Below the pieces are notes generated by a model. It was given only the letters and a program-made list of their open reading frames with translations, searched no databases and had not been told where the DNA came from. A stretch of DNA of 64,000 nucleotides from Micromonospora coerulea. Lineage in GTDB: Bacteria; Actinomycetota; Actinomycetes; Mycobacteriales; Micromonosporaceae. The stretch is from positions 1 to 64,000 of the forward strand of contig NZ_JAEMUW010000015.1 in NCBI RefSeq assembly GCF_016598485.1, read 5' to 3'. The first letter of the stretch is position 1, and each line of letters starts with the position of its first letter. Below, one piece after another: positions 56,889 through 64,000 of this stretch. The translations under genes were made by a program, and so were the position numbers.

Positions 56889-57407
56889 ATGGCAGGAGAC
56901 ACCACCATCACGGTCATCGGCAACCTGACCGATGACCCCGAGTTGCGGTTCACCCCGTCGGGTGCGGCGGTCGCCAAGTTCCGGGTCGCTTCGACGCCCC
57001 GGTTCATGGACAAGACCACCAACGAATGGAAGGACGGCGAGCCGCTCTTCCTGGCCTGCACGGTGTGGCGCCAGGCGGCGGAGCACGTCGCCGAGTCGCT
57101 GCAGCGGGGCGCCCGCGTGATCGTCTCGGGTCGGCTGCGTCAGCGGTCGTACGAGACCCGCGAGGGTGAGAAGCGCACCGTCATCGAGCTCGAGGTCGAC
57201 GAGATCGGCCCGTCGCTGCGCTACGCCACGGCGAAGGTGCAGAAGATGTCGCGCTCCGGCGGTGGCGGCGGTGGCTTCGGCTCCGGTGGTGGCGGCGGTC
57301 AGGGCGGCGGCGGAGGCAACTTCGACGACCCCTGGGCTTCGGCTGCGCCGGCTGCTCCCTCGCGCGGTGGTTCGGGCGGCAACTTCGACGAGGAGCCTCC
57401 GTTCTAA
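56889..57407 (+). CDS. ssb: Single-stranded DNA-binding protein
   Basis: 172 aa from the ATG at 56889 with GAGGAG 6 nt upstream. OB fold 1-115 ([40 protein letters not shown]), then a Gly-rich linker and the acidic partner-binding tip NFDEEPPF. Protects ssDNA and recruits replication and repair proteins. Its stop codon lies in the rpsR leader. Confidence 0.97.
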   Translation: MAGDTTITVIGNLTDDPELRFTPSGAAVAKFRVASTPRFMDKTTNEWKDGEPLFLACTVWRQAAEHVAESLQRGARVIVSGRLRQRSYETREGEKRTVIELEVDEIGPSLRYATAKVQKMSRSGGGGGGFGSGGGGGQGGGGGNFDDPWASAAPAAPSRGGSGGNFDEEPPF

Positions 57408-57448
57408 TGGCGCCGAGCGCCCGCGATCGCAAACCAGGAGCACGAGCA

Positions 57449-57688
57449 ATGGCCAAGGCTGCGGCACTTCGCAAGCCGAAGAAGAAGGTGAACCCGCTCG
57501 ACAAGGACGGGATCACCTACATCGACTACAAGGACACCGCGCTGCTGCGCAAGTTCATCTCCGACCGCGGCAAGATCCGCGCTCGGCGGGTGACCGGCGT
57601 TACCTCGCAGCAGCAGCGGCAGATCGCCCGTGCGGTCAAGAACGCCCGCGAGATGGCGCTCCTGCCGTACACGGCCACGACCCGCTGA
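57449..57688 (+). CDS. rpsR: 30S ribosomal protein S18
   Basis: 79 aa from the ATG at 57449, 8 nt after [25 protein letters not shown]. Core [20 protein letters not shown] is diagnostic. No CxxC pair, so this is the zinc-free (C-) form. An upstream in-frame ATG at 57407 overlaps the ssb stop but is less likely. Confidence 0.97.
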   Translation: MAKAAALRKPKKKVNPLDKDGITYIDYKDTALLRKFISDRGKIRARRVTGVTSQQQRQIARAVKNAREMALLPYTATTR

Positions 57689-57702
57689 GAGGAGGCACCG
57701 AC

Positions 57703-58149
57703 ATGAAGATCATCCTGACTCAGGAGGTGTCCGGCCTCGGTGCCCCGGGCGACATCGTCGAGGTGAAGAACGGCTACGGCCGTAACTACCTGCTGCCGCA
57801 GGGCTTCGCGATCGCCTGGACCAAGGGCGCGGAGAAGCAGGTCACGGTCATCAAGCGGGCCCGTTCGGCCCGCGAGATCCGCGACCTCGACCACGCCAAC
57901 GAGGTCAAGGCCCAGCTCGAGGGTCTCAAGGTCACCCTGAAGGCCCGCGCCGGCGACGGCGGGCGGCTCTTCGGCTCGGTCACCCCGGCCGAGATCGTCG
58001 ATGCCGTGAAGGCGGCCGGCGGCCCGATCCTGGACCGCCGTCGGCTGGAGGTGCCCGGTCACATCAAGTCGACCGGCGGCTACCCGGTGCGGATCAAGCT
58101 GCACCCCGAGGTGTCCGCGAAGTTCGACCTGCACGTCGTCCAGGGCTGA
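57703..58149 (+). CDS. rplI: 50S ribosomal protein L9
   Basis: 148 aa from the ATG at 57703 with AGAGGAGG upstream. N-terminal [20 protein letters not shown] and [20 protein letters not shown], then the long central helix and C-terminal domain with [16 protein letters not shown]. Last gene of the operon; followed by a strong terminator. Confidence 0.98.
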   Translation: MKIILTQEVSGLGAPGDIVEVKNGYGRNYLLPQGFAIAWTKGAEKQVTVIKRARSAREIRDLDHANEVKAQLEGLKVTLKARAGDGGRLFGSVTPAEIVDAVKAAGGPILDRRRLEVPGHIKSTGGYPVRIKLHPEVSAKFDLHVVQG

Positions 58150-58167
58150 CACCCGACAGCACCAACG

Positions 58168-58201
58168 AAAGGGCCCGCACCGGCAACGGTGCGGGCCCTT
58201 T
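58168..58201 (+). terminator. Intrinsic terminator of the rpsF operon
   Basis: Perfect 15-bp stem AAAGGGCCCGCACCG / CGGTGCGGGCCCTTT closed by a GCAA tetraloop, 18 bp after the rplI stop. Confidence 0.92.
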
Positions 58202-58308
58202 CCGCATCGCCCGCGACCGCGCCCCGCCCCGCCCCCAGCATCGCAGGGACCTCATGCTCCTCGACGCGGGCGGCGTGACGTGGGCGCGGCGCAGGTTGGG
58301 CCCGGGGG

Positions 58309-59826
58309 TCAGCCGATTGGTTGGCCGGTTACCGCGCTGATCAGCACGGTGGAGAGGCCGCCGCCGACCACGGCCGCCGCGAGCGCCACCGTCGCCGACC
58401 GCCAGGTCGTCCCGACCCGGCGCAGCAGCACGGCGATGACCAGGCTGCTCACCAGCGCCAGCCCGAACCGCGGCGCCCCCGCAATCAGCGAGCCGAGGGC
58501 GTGCGCCCGGGGCGAGTCGCAACCCCCACCGGTGATGTCGGTGACGCAGCCCGGCGGCGCCTGCCCGTCGAGTGTCAGCAGCCAGAGGAAGACCAGCACT
58601 GCGGGCACCAGATAGCAGGCGGCCGTGTAGATCAGCGGGCGGATCGGCCCACCCGGGTCCGGGTCGAGCAGGTCGTCCTCGAGGCGACGGGTCCACGACC
58701 CACCGCCGATCGTCTCCATCCGCCGCCGGATCGACGCCCCGCCGGCCGTGGTGACCGGTGCGACCCGGCGCCGCGGGGCGGGACGGGGGCGCGGGGCGCT
58801 GTAGGCCACCGCCGGTGAGCGGGGCGCCGACGACGGGGCGGCCACCCAGCGGGGGTCGTCCCCGGCCAGCCGCGTCCCGGACCAGAAGCCATCGGCCGGC
58901 TCCGTCGACGACCACCCCTCGGCCGCCCGGTCCCGTAGCGGTGTCGGCGGGACCGTCCGGTCCCACTCGTCGGCCTGCGCGTACCGGTCCCAGCGACCCG
59001 GGTCGCCGTACCGGTCCCACTGGCCCGTGTCGGTCAACCGGTCCCACTCGCCGGTGTGGTCGGAGCGGTCCCAGCGCCCGGTGCCGTCCGCCTGGTCCCA
59101 CTGCCCGCCGGTCGCGGACCGGTCCCAGGCGTGCACTCCGGAGGCGTCCCACGGGTCGACCGCCGGCTGGTCGGCCGGATCCGGCCCGACCGTCCGGCCG
59201 CGCTCCCACGAGCCGGTCGCTGGGCGCGACCACGATTCGTCGGCGGTCCGTCGGCTGCGCCGGGCGGGCCGCCCGGTGTCCCACCGGTCGCCCTCCCGCT
59301 CGGACGGGGGCGCGTCCTCCACGCCCGACCAGATCACCTGGGGGCGACGGGACGGGGCACGTCGCGGCCGGCTCCGCGGGGCCGCCCCGGAGACCGGCTC
59401 GTCCTCGTCGAAATCGGCCCGCCGGCTGCCGACGTACCCCCGCTCCTGCGGCGCGTCGAGGGTCCACTCGGCGGTGTGTTCGGCGGCCGGGCCGACGCCG
59501 ATGGCGCGCGGCTCGCGCTCCCGACGCCAGCCGGTGTCGGCAGCGGCGGGCCACCCGTCGTCGGTGGTCGGGCGGTCGTCGTCGTCGGGGGCGGCGTGCC
59601 GGCCTCCGCCGTCCGCCCGGCTGACGCCCGACTCGACGGCCCAGCGGGGCAGGTACGGGTCGACCGGTTCCGCCTCGCCCCGCTCGACGGCCGATCGGCG
59701 GCTGGAGGCGCGGCTGCGGCCGGCGGCGTACGGCTCGACCGGGCAGGGCTCGGCGGGATCGTCCCAGGGGGCGATCGGGTGATCGCGCGGGCTGCCCTCC
59801 CCGCTTCCCCAGTCCCGGTAACTCAC
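58309..59826 (-). CDS. Membrane protein with WDR-type tandem repeats
   Basis: 505 aa from the GTG at 59826 (VSYRDWGSGEGSPRDHP). The frame is open to 60030, so the start is not certain and no good ribosome-binding site is seen. Residues ~200-300 hold about six short repeats, TG-x-WDR spaced ~9-10 residues (GRWDRSDHTGEWDRLTDTGQ). The C-terminal ~125 residues have three transmembrane helices (LIYTAACYLVPAVLVFLWLL, FGLALVSSLVIAVLL, VALAAAVVGGGLSTVLISAV). No family recognised; Arg/Asp-rich disordered cytoplasmic domain attached to the membrane. Adjacent to and divergent from dnaB. Confidence 0.65.
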   Translation of the reverse strand: MSYRDWGSGEGSPRDHPIAPWDDPAEPCPVEPYAAGRSRASSRRSAVERGEAEPVDPYLPRWAVESGVSRADGGGRHAAPDDDDRPTTDDGWPAAADTGWRREREPRAIGVGPAAEHTAEWTLDAPQERGYVGSRRADFDEDEPVSGAAPRSRPRRAPSRRPQVIWSGVEDAPPSEREGDRWDTGRPARRSRRTADESWSRPATGSWERGRTVGPDPADQPAVDPWDASGVHAWDRSATGGQWDQADGTGRWDRSDHTGEWDRLTDTGQWDRYGDPGRWDRYAQADEWDRTVPPTPLRDRAAEGWSSTEPADGFWSGTRLAGDDPRWVAAPSSAPRSPAVAYSAPRPRPAPRRRVAPVTTAGGASIRRRMETIGGGSWTRRLEDDLLDPDPGGPIRPLIYTAACYLVPAVLVFLWLLTLDGQAPPGCVTDITGGGCDSPRAHALGSLIAGAPRFGLALVSSLVIAVLLRRVGTTWRSATVALAAAVVGGGLSTVLISAVTGQPIG

Positions 59827-60220
59827 GGCCGGAGCGTGACCCTTCTCAACCGAAAGTGCAATCCGCTGTCCAGGTGTAGCCGTTCGCTGAGATAGTACGG
59901 GACGATCGGCCCCGGAGCTCGACCCGAAATCTTCCGTCCACAGGGTGGGGATTGCAAAACCGCAGGTCAGGGCGGCAACGGCCGGAATTCCCCAGCTCTT
60001 GTCCACATGCTGTGCACACCCTGCGCACATGCCTGTGCACCGACGTCCACAGGTTGTCCCGAGGCTCGTCCACCGGCGTTGTTGAGTGGCTGACCTCGTG
60101 GTCCGTATCGTTGGCCCCCGACCGTCCGGCCGGTGGCCCCCGATCGACCGGAAGGTCGGCGGAAGTTGTCAGACGCCGGCGGTAGACCTGGACCAGATCC
60201 GAACGCAGTGAGGGGGACCC
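59827..60220. promoter_or_regulatory. dnaB upstream region with a DnaA box
   Basis: 394-bp divergent region. It has an exact TTGTCCACA at 59999-60007 and several half-matching GTCCACA/TGTGCAC elements between 59935 and 60060. dnaB may thus respond to DnaA. No clear -35/-10 pair found. Confidence 0.5.
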
Positions 60221-61624
60221 GTGTCGGTCACCGACGACATGCGGACGGAGCGGTCCGGTGGGCAGTCGCCCGCGCCGGCGCCACGGGACGGGCAGTTCGA
60301 GCGGACCCCGCCCCAGGACGTGGCGGCCGAGCAGTGCGTCCTCGGCGGGATGCTGCTCTCCAAGGACGCCATCGCCGACGTCGTCGAGATCCTGAAGTCC
60401 GCCGACTTCTACCGCCCGGTGCACGCCACGATCTTCGACGCGATCCTCGACATCTACGGCCGGGGTGAGCCGGCCGACCCGATCACCGTCGCTGCCGCCC
60501 TCGCCGACTCCGGTGACCTGGCCCGGATCGGCGGCGCCCCCTACCTGCACACGCTGATCGCCAGCGTGCCGACGGCGGCGAACGCCGCGTACTACGCGCG
60601 GATCGTGGGCGAGCGGGCGGTGCTCCGCCGCCTGGTCGCGGCCGGCACCAAGATCGTCCAGCTCGGGTACGGCACCGGTCAGGGCGGCAGCCGGGACGTG
60701 GACGACATCGTCGACCTGGCCCAGCAGGCCGTCTACGACATCACCGAGCGGCGGGTCAACGAGGACTTCGCGGTCCTCGCCGACATGCTCCAGCCGACCC
60801 TCGACGAGATCGAGGCCGTGGGCGCCCACGGCGGGGTGATGACCGGGGTGCCGACGGGCTTCAGCGACCTCGACCGGCTGCTCAACGGCCTGCATCCCGG
60901 CCAACTCATTATCGTGGCGGGCAGGCCTGGTTTGGGGAAGTCAACGGCAAGTATGGACTTTGCCCGAAATGCGGCTATCCGCGCCAACCAGGCCGCCGCG
61001 ATCTTCTCGCTGGAAATGAGCAAGGTCGAGATCGTCATGCGACTCCTCTCGGCCGAGGCCCGCGTCCCGTTGCACGTGCTGCGCAGCGGGCAGCTCTCCG
61101 ACGACGACTGGACGAAGCTGGCCCGGTGCATGGGCGAGATCAGCGAGGCGCCGCTCTTCGTCGACGACACGCCGAGCATGAACCTGATGGAGATCCGGGC
61201 CAAGGCGCGGCGACTCAAGCAGAAACACGACCTCAAGATGATCGTGGTCGACTATCTCCAGCTGATGACCTCGCCGAAGCGCACCGAGAGTCGGCAGCAG
61301 GAGGTCGCCGACCTCTCCCGTGGCCTGAAGCTGCTGGCCAAGGAGGTCGAGTGCCCGGTGATCGCGGTGAGCCAGCTGAACCGTGGCCCCGAGCAGCGGA
61401 CCGACAAGCGTCCTCAGCTCTCCGACCTGCGTGAATCCGGTTCGATCGAGCAGGACGCCGACGTGGTCATCCTGCTGCACCGCGACGACTACTACGACAA
61501 GGAGTCGCCGCGGGCCGGCGAGGCGGATTTCATTGTTGCCAAGCACCGGAACGGCCCGACCGACACCGTGACGGTCGCCGCGCAGCTGCACCTGTCCCGC
61601 TTCGTCGACATGGCCATCGGCTGA
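60221..61624 (+). CDS. dnaB: Replicative DNA helicase DnaB
   Basis: 467 aa from GTG. The N-terminal helical domain starts at ~25 (PPQDVAAEQCVLGGMLLSKD). RecA-like motor with Walker A VAGRPGLGKSTASMDFARNA, Walker B MIVVDYLQLM and the C-terminal SGSIEQDADVVILLHRDDYY. No intein is present, although both the P-loop and the H4 region are known insertion sites. Codons over the P-loop (about 60898-60982) are strikingly A/T-ending compared with the rest. Loaded by DciA, presumably. Confidence 0.97.
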   Translation: MSVTDDMRTERSGGQSPAPAPRDGQFERTPPQDVAAEQCVLGGMLLSKDAIADVVEILKSADFYRPVHATIFDAILDIYGRGEPADPITVAAALADSGDLARIGGAPYLHTLIASVPTAANAAYYARIVGERAVLRRLVAAGTKIVQLGYGTGQGGSRDVDDIVDLAQQAVYDITERRVNEDFAVLADMLQPTLDEIEAVGAHGGVMTGVPTGFSDLDRLLNGLHPGQLIIVAGRPGLGKSTASMDFARNAAIRANQAAAIFSLEMSKVEIVMRLLSAEARVPLHVLRSGQLSDDDWTKLARCMGEISEAPLFVDDTPSMNLMEIRAKARRLKQKHDLKMIVVDYLQLMTSPKRTESRQQEVADLSRGLKLLAKEVECPVIAVSQLNRGPEQRTDKRPQLSDLRESGSIEQDADVVILLHRDDYYDKESPRAGEADFIVAKHRNGPTDTVTVAAQLHLSRFVDMAIG

Positions 61625-61672
61625 GCCGCACCGAGCGACGGTGCCCCGGCCGGTCGGCCCGCCCAGCGGCGG

Positions 61673-62347
61673 TCAGCCGATCAGCGGGAACCAGCCGGCG
61701 GCCTCGCCCAGTTCCAGCCGGTCCCGGTCGCTGAGCGGTACCCGCCCGGCCGCCCGGAGCAGGTAGTCCCGGTCGTCCCAGCCGGCCGGGCGGACGGCCT
61801 CGTCACTGAGCAGGCCGTCCATGGTGGTGACCGCGACCCGGGTGGGCAGTTCGGCCGGCGGCGGCGCGTCGGGCAGACCCACCACCAGGTCGAGGTGGTG
61901 GATCACTGCCTCGGTGGTCAGCGTGGCCAGCAGGTCGGCGACCCGCAGCACGTGCCCCTGGGTGGTGACGAAGCCGTCCGGGTCGGCGGCGGCGGCCGCC
62001 CGTACGGCGGCGGGAGCGGTGTCCGACCAGATCCGGACCACCCCGCTGGGCCGGTCGAAGGCGGCCGCCGAGCGCCGGGCCCACCAGGCGTGCCGGGCGC
62101 CGTCGCCGCCGGTCGGGACGGCGCGCCAGTAGCTGACGTCGTCCACGTCGGCGGGGCCGGCCGCGGGGCTGGCCAGCGCGACCAGGGCCCGCTGGGCGTC
62201 GCAGAGGACGTGGAAGAGCAGGTCCGCCACCAGCCAGCCCTGGCAGCGTGTCGGTGTCTGCAACTCCGCGTCGTCGAGGCCGGTGACCACGGCGGTGATG
62301 CCCTCGTACGCCTGGCGCAGGGCTTCGTCCTGCCGGATGGCCGTCAT
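61673..62347 (-). CDS. Maleylpyruvate isomerase-like, mycothiol-dependent (DinB superfamily) protein
   Basis: 224 aa from the ATG at 62347. Begins MTAIRQDEALRQAYEGITAV; the four-helix DinB-like core has RCQGWLVADLLFHVLCDAQR and VADLLATLTTEAVIHHLDLV, with the metal-ligand histidines expected in the MDMPI_N family. Such proteins use mycothiol as cofactor, consistent with ino1 in this genome; the substrate is not readable. Confidence 0.75.
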   Translation of the reverse strand: MTAIRQDEALRQAYEGITAVVTGLDDAELQTPTRCQGWLVADLLFHVLCDAQRALVALASPAAGPADVDDVSYWRAVPTGGDGARHAWWARRSAAAFDRPSGVVRIWSDTAPAAVRAAAAADPDGFVTTQGHVLRVADLLATLTTEAVIHHLDLVVGLPDAPPPAELPTRVAVTTMDGLLSDEAVRPAGWDDRDYLLRAAGRVPLSDRDRLELGEAAGWFPLIG

Positions 62348-62440
62348 GCGGTGCAGAATGCCACGGCCGGGGTCGCTCGGCACGGCGGCCGGAACGGGTG
62401 AGGGCCGGGCCGGCAGGTCGCCGACCCGGCCGTTCCGGGT

Positions 62441-62815
62441 TCAGTCGAAGAGTTCGCCGAGGAAGCCGCCGTGGTGCTTCTTCCGCTTGTAGTGGCCGTG
62501 GTAGCCGTAGTGCTGGCCCTGGCCGTACGCGGGCTGCGCGTAGCCGTGGCCGGGCGGCGGCGGGGGCGGCGGGACGGCACCGTACCCGGGCTGGTGCGGT
62601 GCGGGGGGCGGGGGCGGGTACCCGCCACCGGCGGGCTGGGCGGCCGGCTTGGGGGCGCCGTGCTGCTGGTTCCAGGTCGCCTCGGCCTCGAAGAGCTTCT
62701 CGAGTTCACCGCGGTCGAGGAAGATGCCGCGGCATTCGCCGCACTGGTCGATGATGACGCCGCTGCGCTCGTACTGGCGCATGTCTCCGTGACATTTGGG
62801 GCAGGTGAGCTGCAT
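62441..62815 (-). CDS. Zinc-ribbon (zf-TFIIB) protein with His/Gly/Tyr-rich tail
   Basis: 124 aa from the ATG at 62815; a GTG nine codons upstream (62842) overlaps the previous stop as GTGA and is also possible. An N-terminal zf-TFIIB ribbon (MQLTCPKCHGDMRQYERSGV, DQCGECRGIFLDRGELEKLF) is followed by poly-Pro and a low-complexity tail rich in Gly, His, Tyr and Gln, with KRKKHHGG near the end. Function unknown; the tail could bind metal or phase-separate (inference). Confidence 0.85.
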   Translation of the reverse strand: MQLTCPKCHGDMRQYERSGVIIDQCGECRGIFLDRGELEKLFEAEATWNQQHGAPKPAAQPAGGGYPPPPPAPHQPGYGAVPPPPPPPGHGYAQPAYGQGQHYGYHGHYKRKKHHGGFLGELFD

Positions 62816-62838
62816 GACATCGAAGGTACCCGGTGAGT

Positions 62839-63471
62839 TCACGCGGTGGCGGTCAGCGCCTCCGTGACCTCGTCGTCGGAGACCTCGTGGAAGTCGTCGT
62901 AGTACGCCCCGACCGCACCGAAGTCCGGCGGGGTCTGGGCGCAGACCACCTGGTCGGCGTCGGCGGCCACCATCTCGTACGCCTGCTGGGAGCCGACCGG
63001 GACGGCGACCACCACGCGGGCGGCGCCCAGGTGCCGGGCCACCTGTACGGCGGCCCGCGCGGTGGCGCCGGTGGCCAGCCCGTCGTCGACGATGACCGCG
63101 GTCCGGCCGGTCAGCTCCAGCGGTGGCCGGCCGGCGCGGTAGCGGCGTTCCCGTCGGTCCAGTTCGGCCTGCTCCCGCTGCCGGACCTCGGCCCGGTCGT
63201 CCTCGCTCAGCCCGCCGGCGATCATCTCGTTGAGCACCTGCACCCCGCCGGGGCCGAGCGCGCCGTAGGCCACCTCGGGCGCCATGGGCATGCCGAGCTT
63301 GCGGACCACCAGCACGTCCAGCGGCGCGCCGAGCCGCTCCGCGACGACTTGGGCCACCGGGACGCCGCCGCGGACCAGCCCGAGCACGATGACATCCGAT
63401 TGCCCGGTGAGTCCGCTGAGCCGGTCGGCGAGCATCCGGCCGGCCTCGGCGCGGTCGCGATAGGTGGTCAT
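62839..63471 (-). CDS. Phosphoribosyltransferase-fold protein
   Basis: 210 aa. Type-I PRTase fold: VIVLGLVRGGVPVAQVVAER, VVRKLGMPMAPEVAYGA and the PRPP loop AVIVDDGLATGATARAAVQV. These ComF/Hpt-like proteins are common in actinobacteria and are often annotated as uncharacterised phosphoribosyltransferases. Coupled to the zinc-ribbon gene downstream through overlapping stop and start. Confidence 0.88.
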   Translation of the reverse strand: MTTYRDRAEAGRMLADRLSGLTGQSDVIVLGLVRGGVPVAQVVAERLGAPLDVLVVRKLGMPMAPEVAYGALGPGGVQVLNEMIAGGLSEDDRAEVRQREQAELDRRERRYRAGRPPLELTGRTAVIVDDGLATGATARAAVQVARHLGAARVVVAVPVGSQQAYEMVAADADQVVCAQTPPDFGAVGAYYDDFHEVSDDEVTEALTATA

Positions 63472-63525
63472 GTCCTCAGGTCTACGCCCTGCCGGCCGGC
63501 CGCGCCCGGAACTTTCCGGGAAAGG

Positions 63526-64000
63526 TCAGCCGGTGGGCACCGGGCGGCGGGCGGCCCGGGCCCCGGCGAGCGCCAGCGCGGGCGCCCAGACCAGCAGGGC
63601 CAGCGGGTAGAGCAGGTAGCCGAATCGGGTCGAGGGCATCAGCAGGATCGCCGCGAGCAGCCCGTACCCGCAGATCAGCGCCGCGGCGGCGGCCGTGCGT
63701 GGCGGGCGGCGCAGGAGCCGGACGGCGATCGCCACCCCGACGGCCACCAGCAGCGCGGCGGCGATCGCCCGGCCGGCGGGGAGCTGCGTGGCGATCAGGT
63801 GGCCGGGGAACGGCGACTGCGCCGGACTGGTCACCAGCCCGTGCCCGAGTGGGAAGCGGAGCACGTTCTCCACCAGGGCGTCCCGGTCCACCAGCAGCGC
63901 GGGCACCAGCGCGGCCACCGGCAGTCCGACCGCGCCGAGGGCGGCGCGGGCACCGGCCCGGCGGGTGCCGGCCCAGCAGATCAACACGACGGCCACCGGC
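63526..64000 (-). CDS. Polytopic membrane protein, partial (C-terminal part)
   Basis: The visible ~158 residues are very hydrophobic with about four transmembrane segments (ALGAVGLPVAALVPALLV, IAAALLVAVGVAIAVRLL, AAAALICGYGLLAAILLM, LLYPLALLVWAPALALAG). The loop FPLGHGLVTSPAQSPFPGHL resembles the C-terminal part of GT87/DUF2029-type glycosyltransferases. The start lies beyond the window. Confidence 0.6.
   Translation of the reverse strand, partial: PVAVVLICWAGTRRAGARAALGAVGLPVAALVPALLVDRDALVENVLRFPLGHGLVTSPAQSPFPGHLIATQLPAGRAIAAALLVAVGVAIAVRLLRRPPRTAAAAALICGYGLLAAILLMPSTRFGYLLYPLALLVWAPALALAGARAARRPVPTG

Noticed and set aside
60221-61624. Intein inside DnaB
   Set aside because: The protein is continuous and of normal length; only an unusual codon patch remains at the known insertion site.

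Overview
The window is a GC-rich actinobacterial chromosome segment that spans the replication origin. Gene content and order (rpmH, rnpA, yidD, yidC, jag, rsmG, parA, parB on one side; dnaA, oriC, dnaN, gnd, recF, dciA, gyrB, gyrA, a DUF3566 protein, tRNA-Ile, a DLW-39 peptide and tRNA-Ala on the other) match the conserved actinobacterial origin block. The family-level look (GTG-rich starts, DUF3566, DLW-39, pseudokinase next to MurJ, long low-complexity N-termini) suggests Micromonosporaceae; that assignment is inference.

Region by region: 1-1.2 kb is the scar of an integrative element at tRNA-Ala, with truncated NUDIX, element-encoded and GGDEF fragments fused to the C-terminal catalytic part of a tyrosine integrase. 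1.2-13 kb (minus strand) carries the tRNAs, gyrA/gyrB, dciA, recF, gnd and dnaN; three genes (a 184-aa unknown, a MarR regulator and a 75-aa protein) sit between dciA and gyrB. 13.08-13.56 kb is oriC with a large set of DnaA boxes and an AT-rich unwinding region. dnaA (minus) and rpmH to parB (plus) diverge from a 0.64-kb intergenic region. 20.4-24.7 kb carries five parS sites, two of them inside parA and three in a 2.1-kb gene-free stretch after parB.

25-39 kb holds a HIT-like protein, a Ddl-like ligase with an aminotransferase, a GNAT, a CwlM-type amidase, the thioredoxin system behind a SigR/SigH-type promoter, sigM with its anti-sigma-like partner, a pseudokinase, murJ and cca. This is the layout known from mycobacterial cwlM-trx-sigM-murJ-pcnA, except that genes usually found between cca and murJ are absent here. 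39.4-45.3 kb is more variable: two tandem secreted subtilisins with fascin-like repeats, and an ECF sigma factor frameshifted by a 7-bp tandem repeat so that it reads straight into a membrane beta-propeller gene.

45.4-64 kb again follows a conserved actinobacterial order: ogt, ino1, padR, DUF5318, ponA-like PBP, GT87, rpsF, ssb, rpsR, rplI and dnaB, with an extra GT-C-like membrane protein, an endonuclease IV-type enzyme and a WDR-repeat membrane protein inserted. The window ends in a partial membrane protein.

Most of the window works in replication initiation (DnaA, DnaN, DciA, DnaB, SSB), origin segregation (ParA/ParB/parS), topology (gyrase), cell-wall synthesis (MurJ, PBP, CwlM, Ddl) and redox homeostasis. 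The most notable observations are the repeat-mediated sigma frameshift/fusion, DnaA-box clusters at several places outside oriC, a short patch of foreign-looking codons exactly over the dnaB P-loop, the parS sites embedded in the parA reading frame, and the subtilisin-fascin pair.
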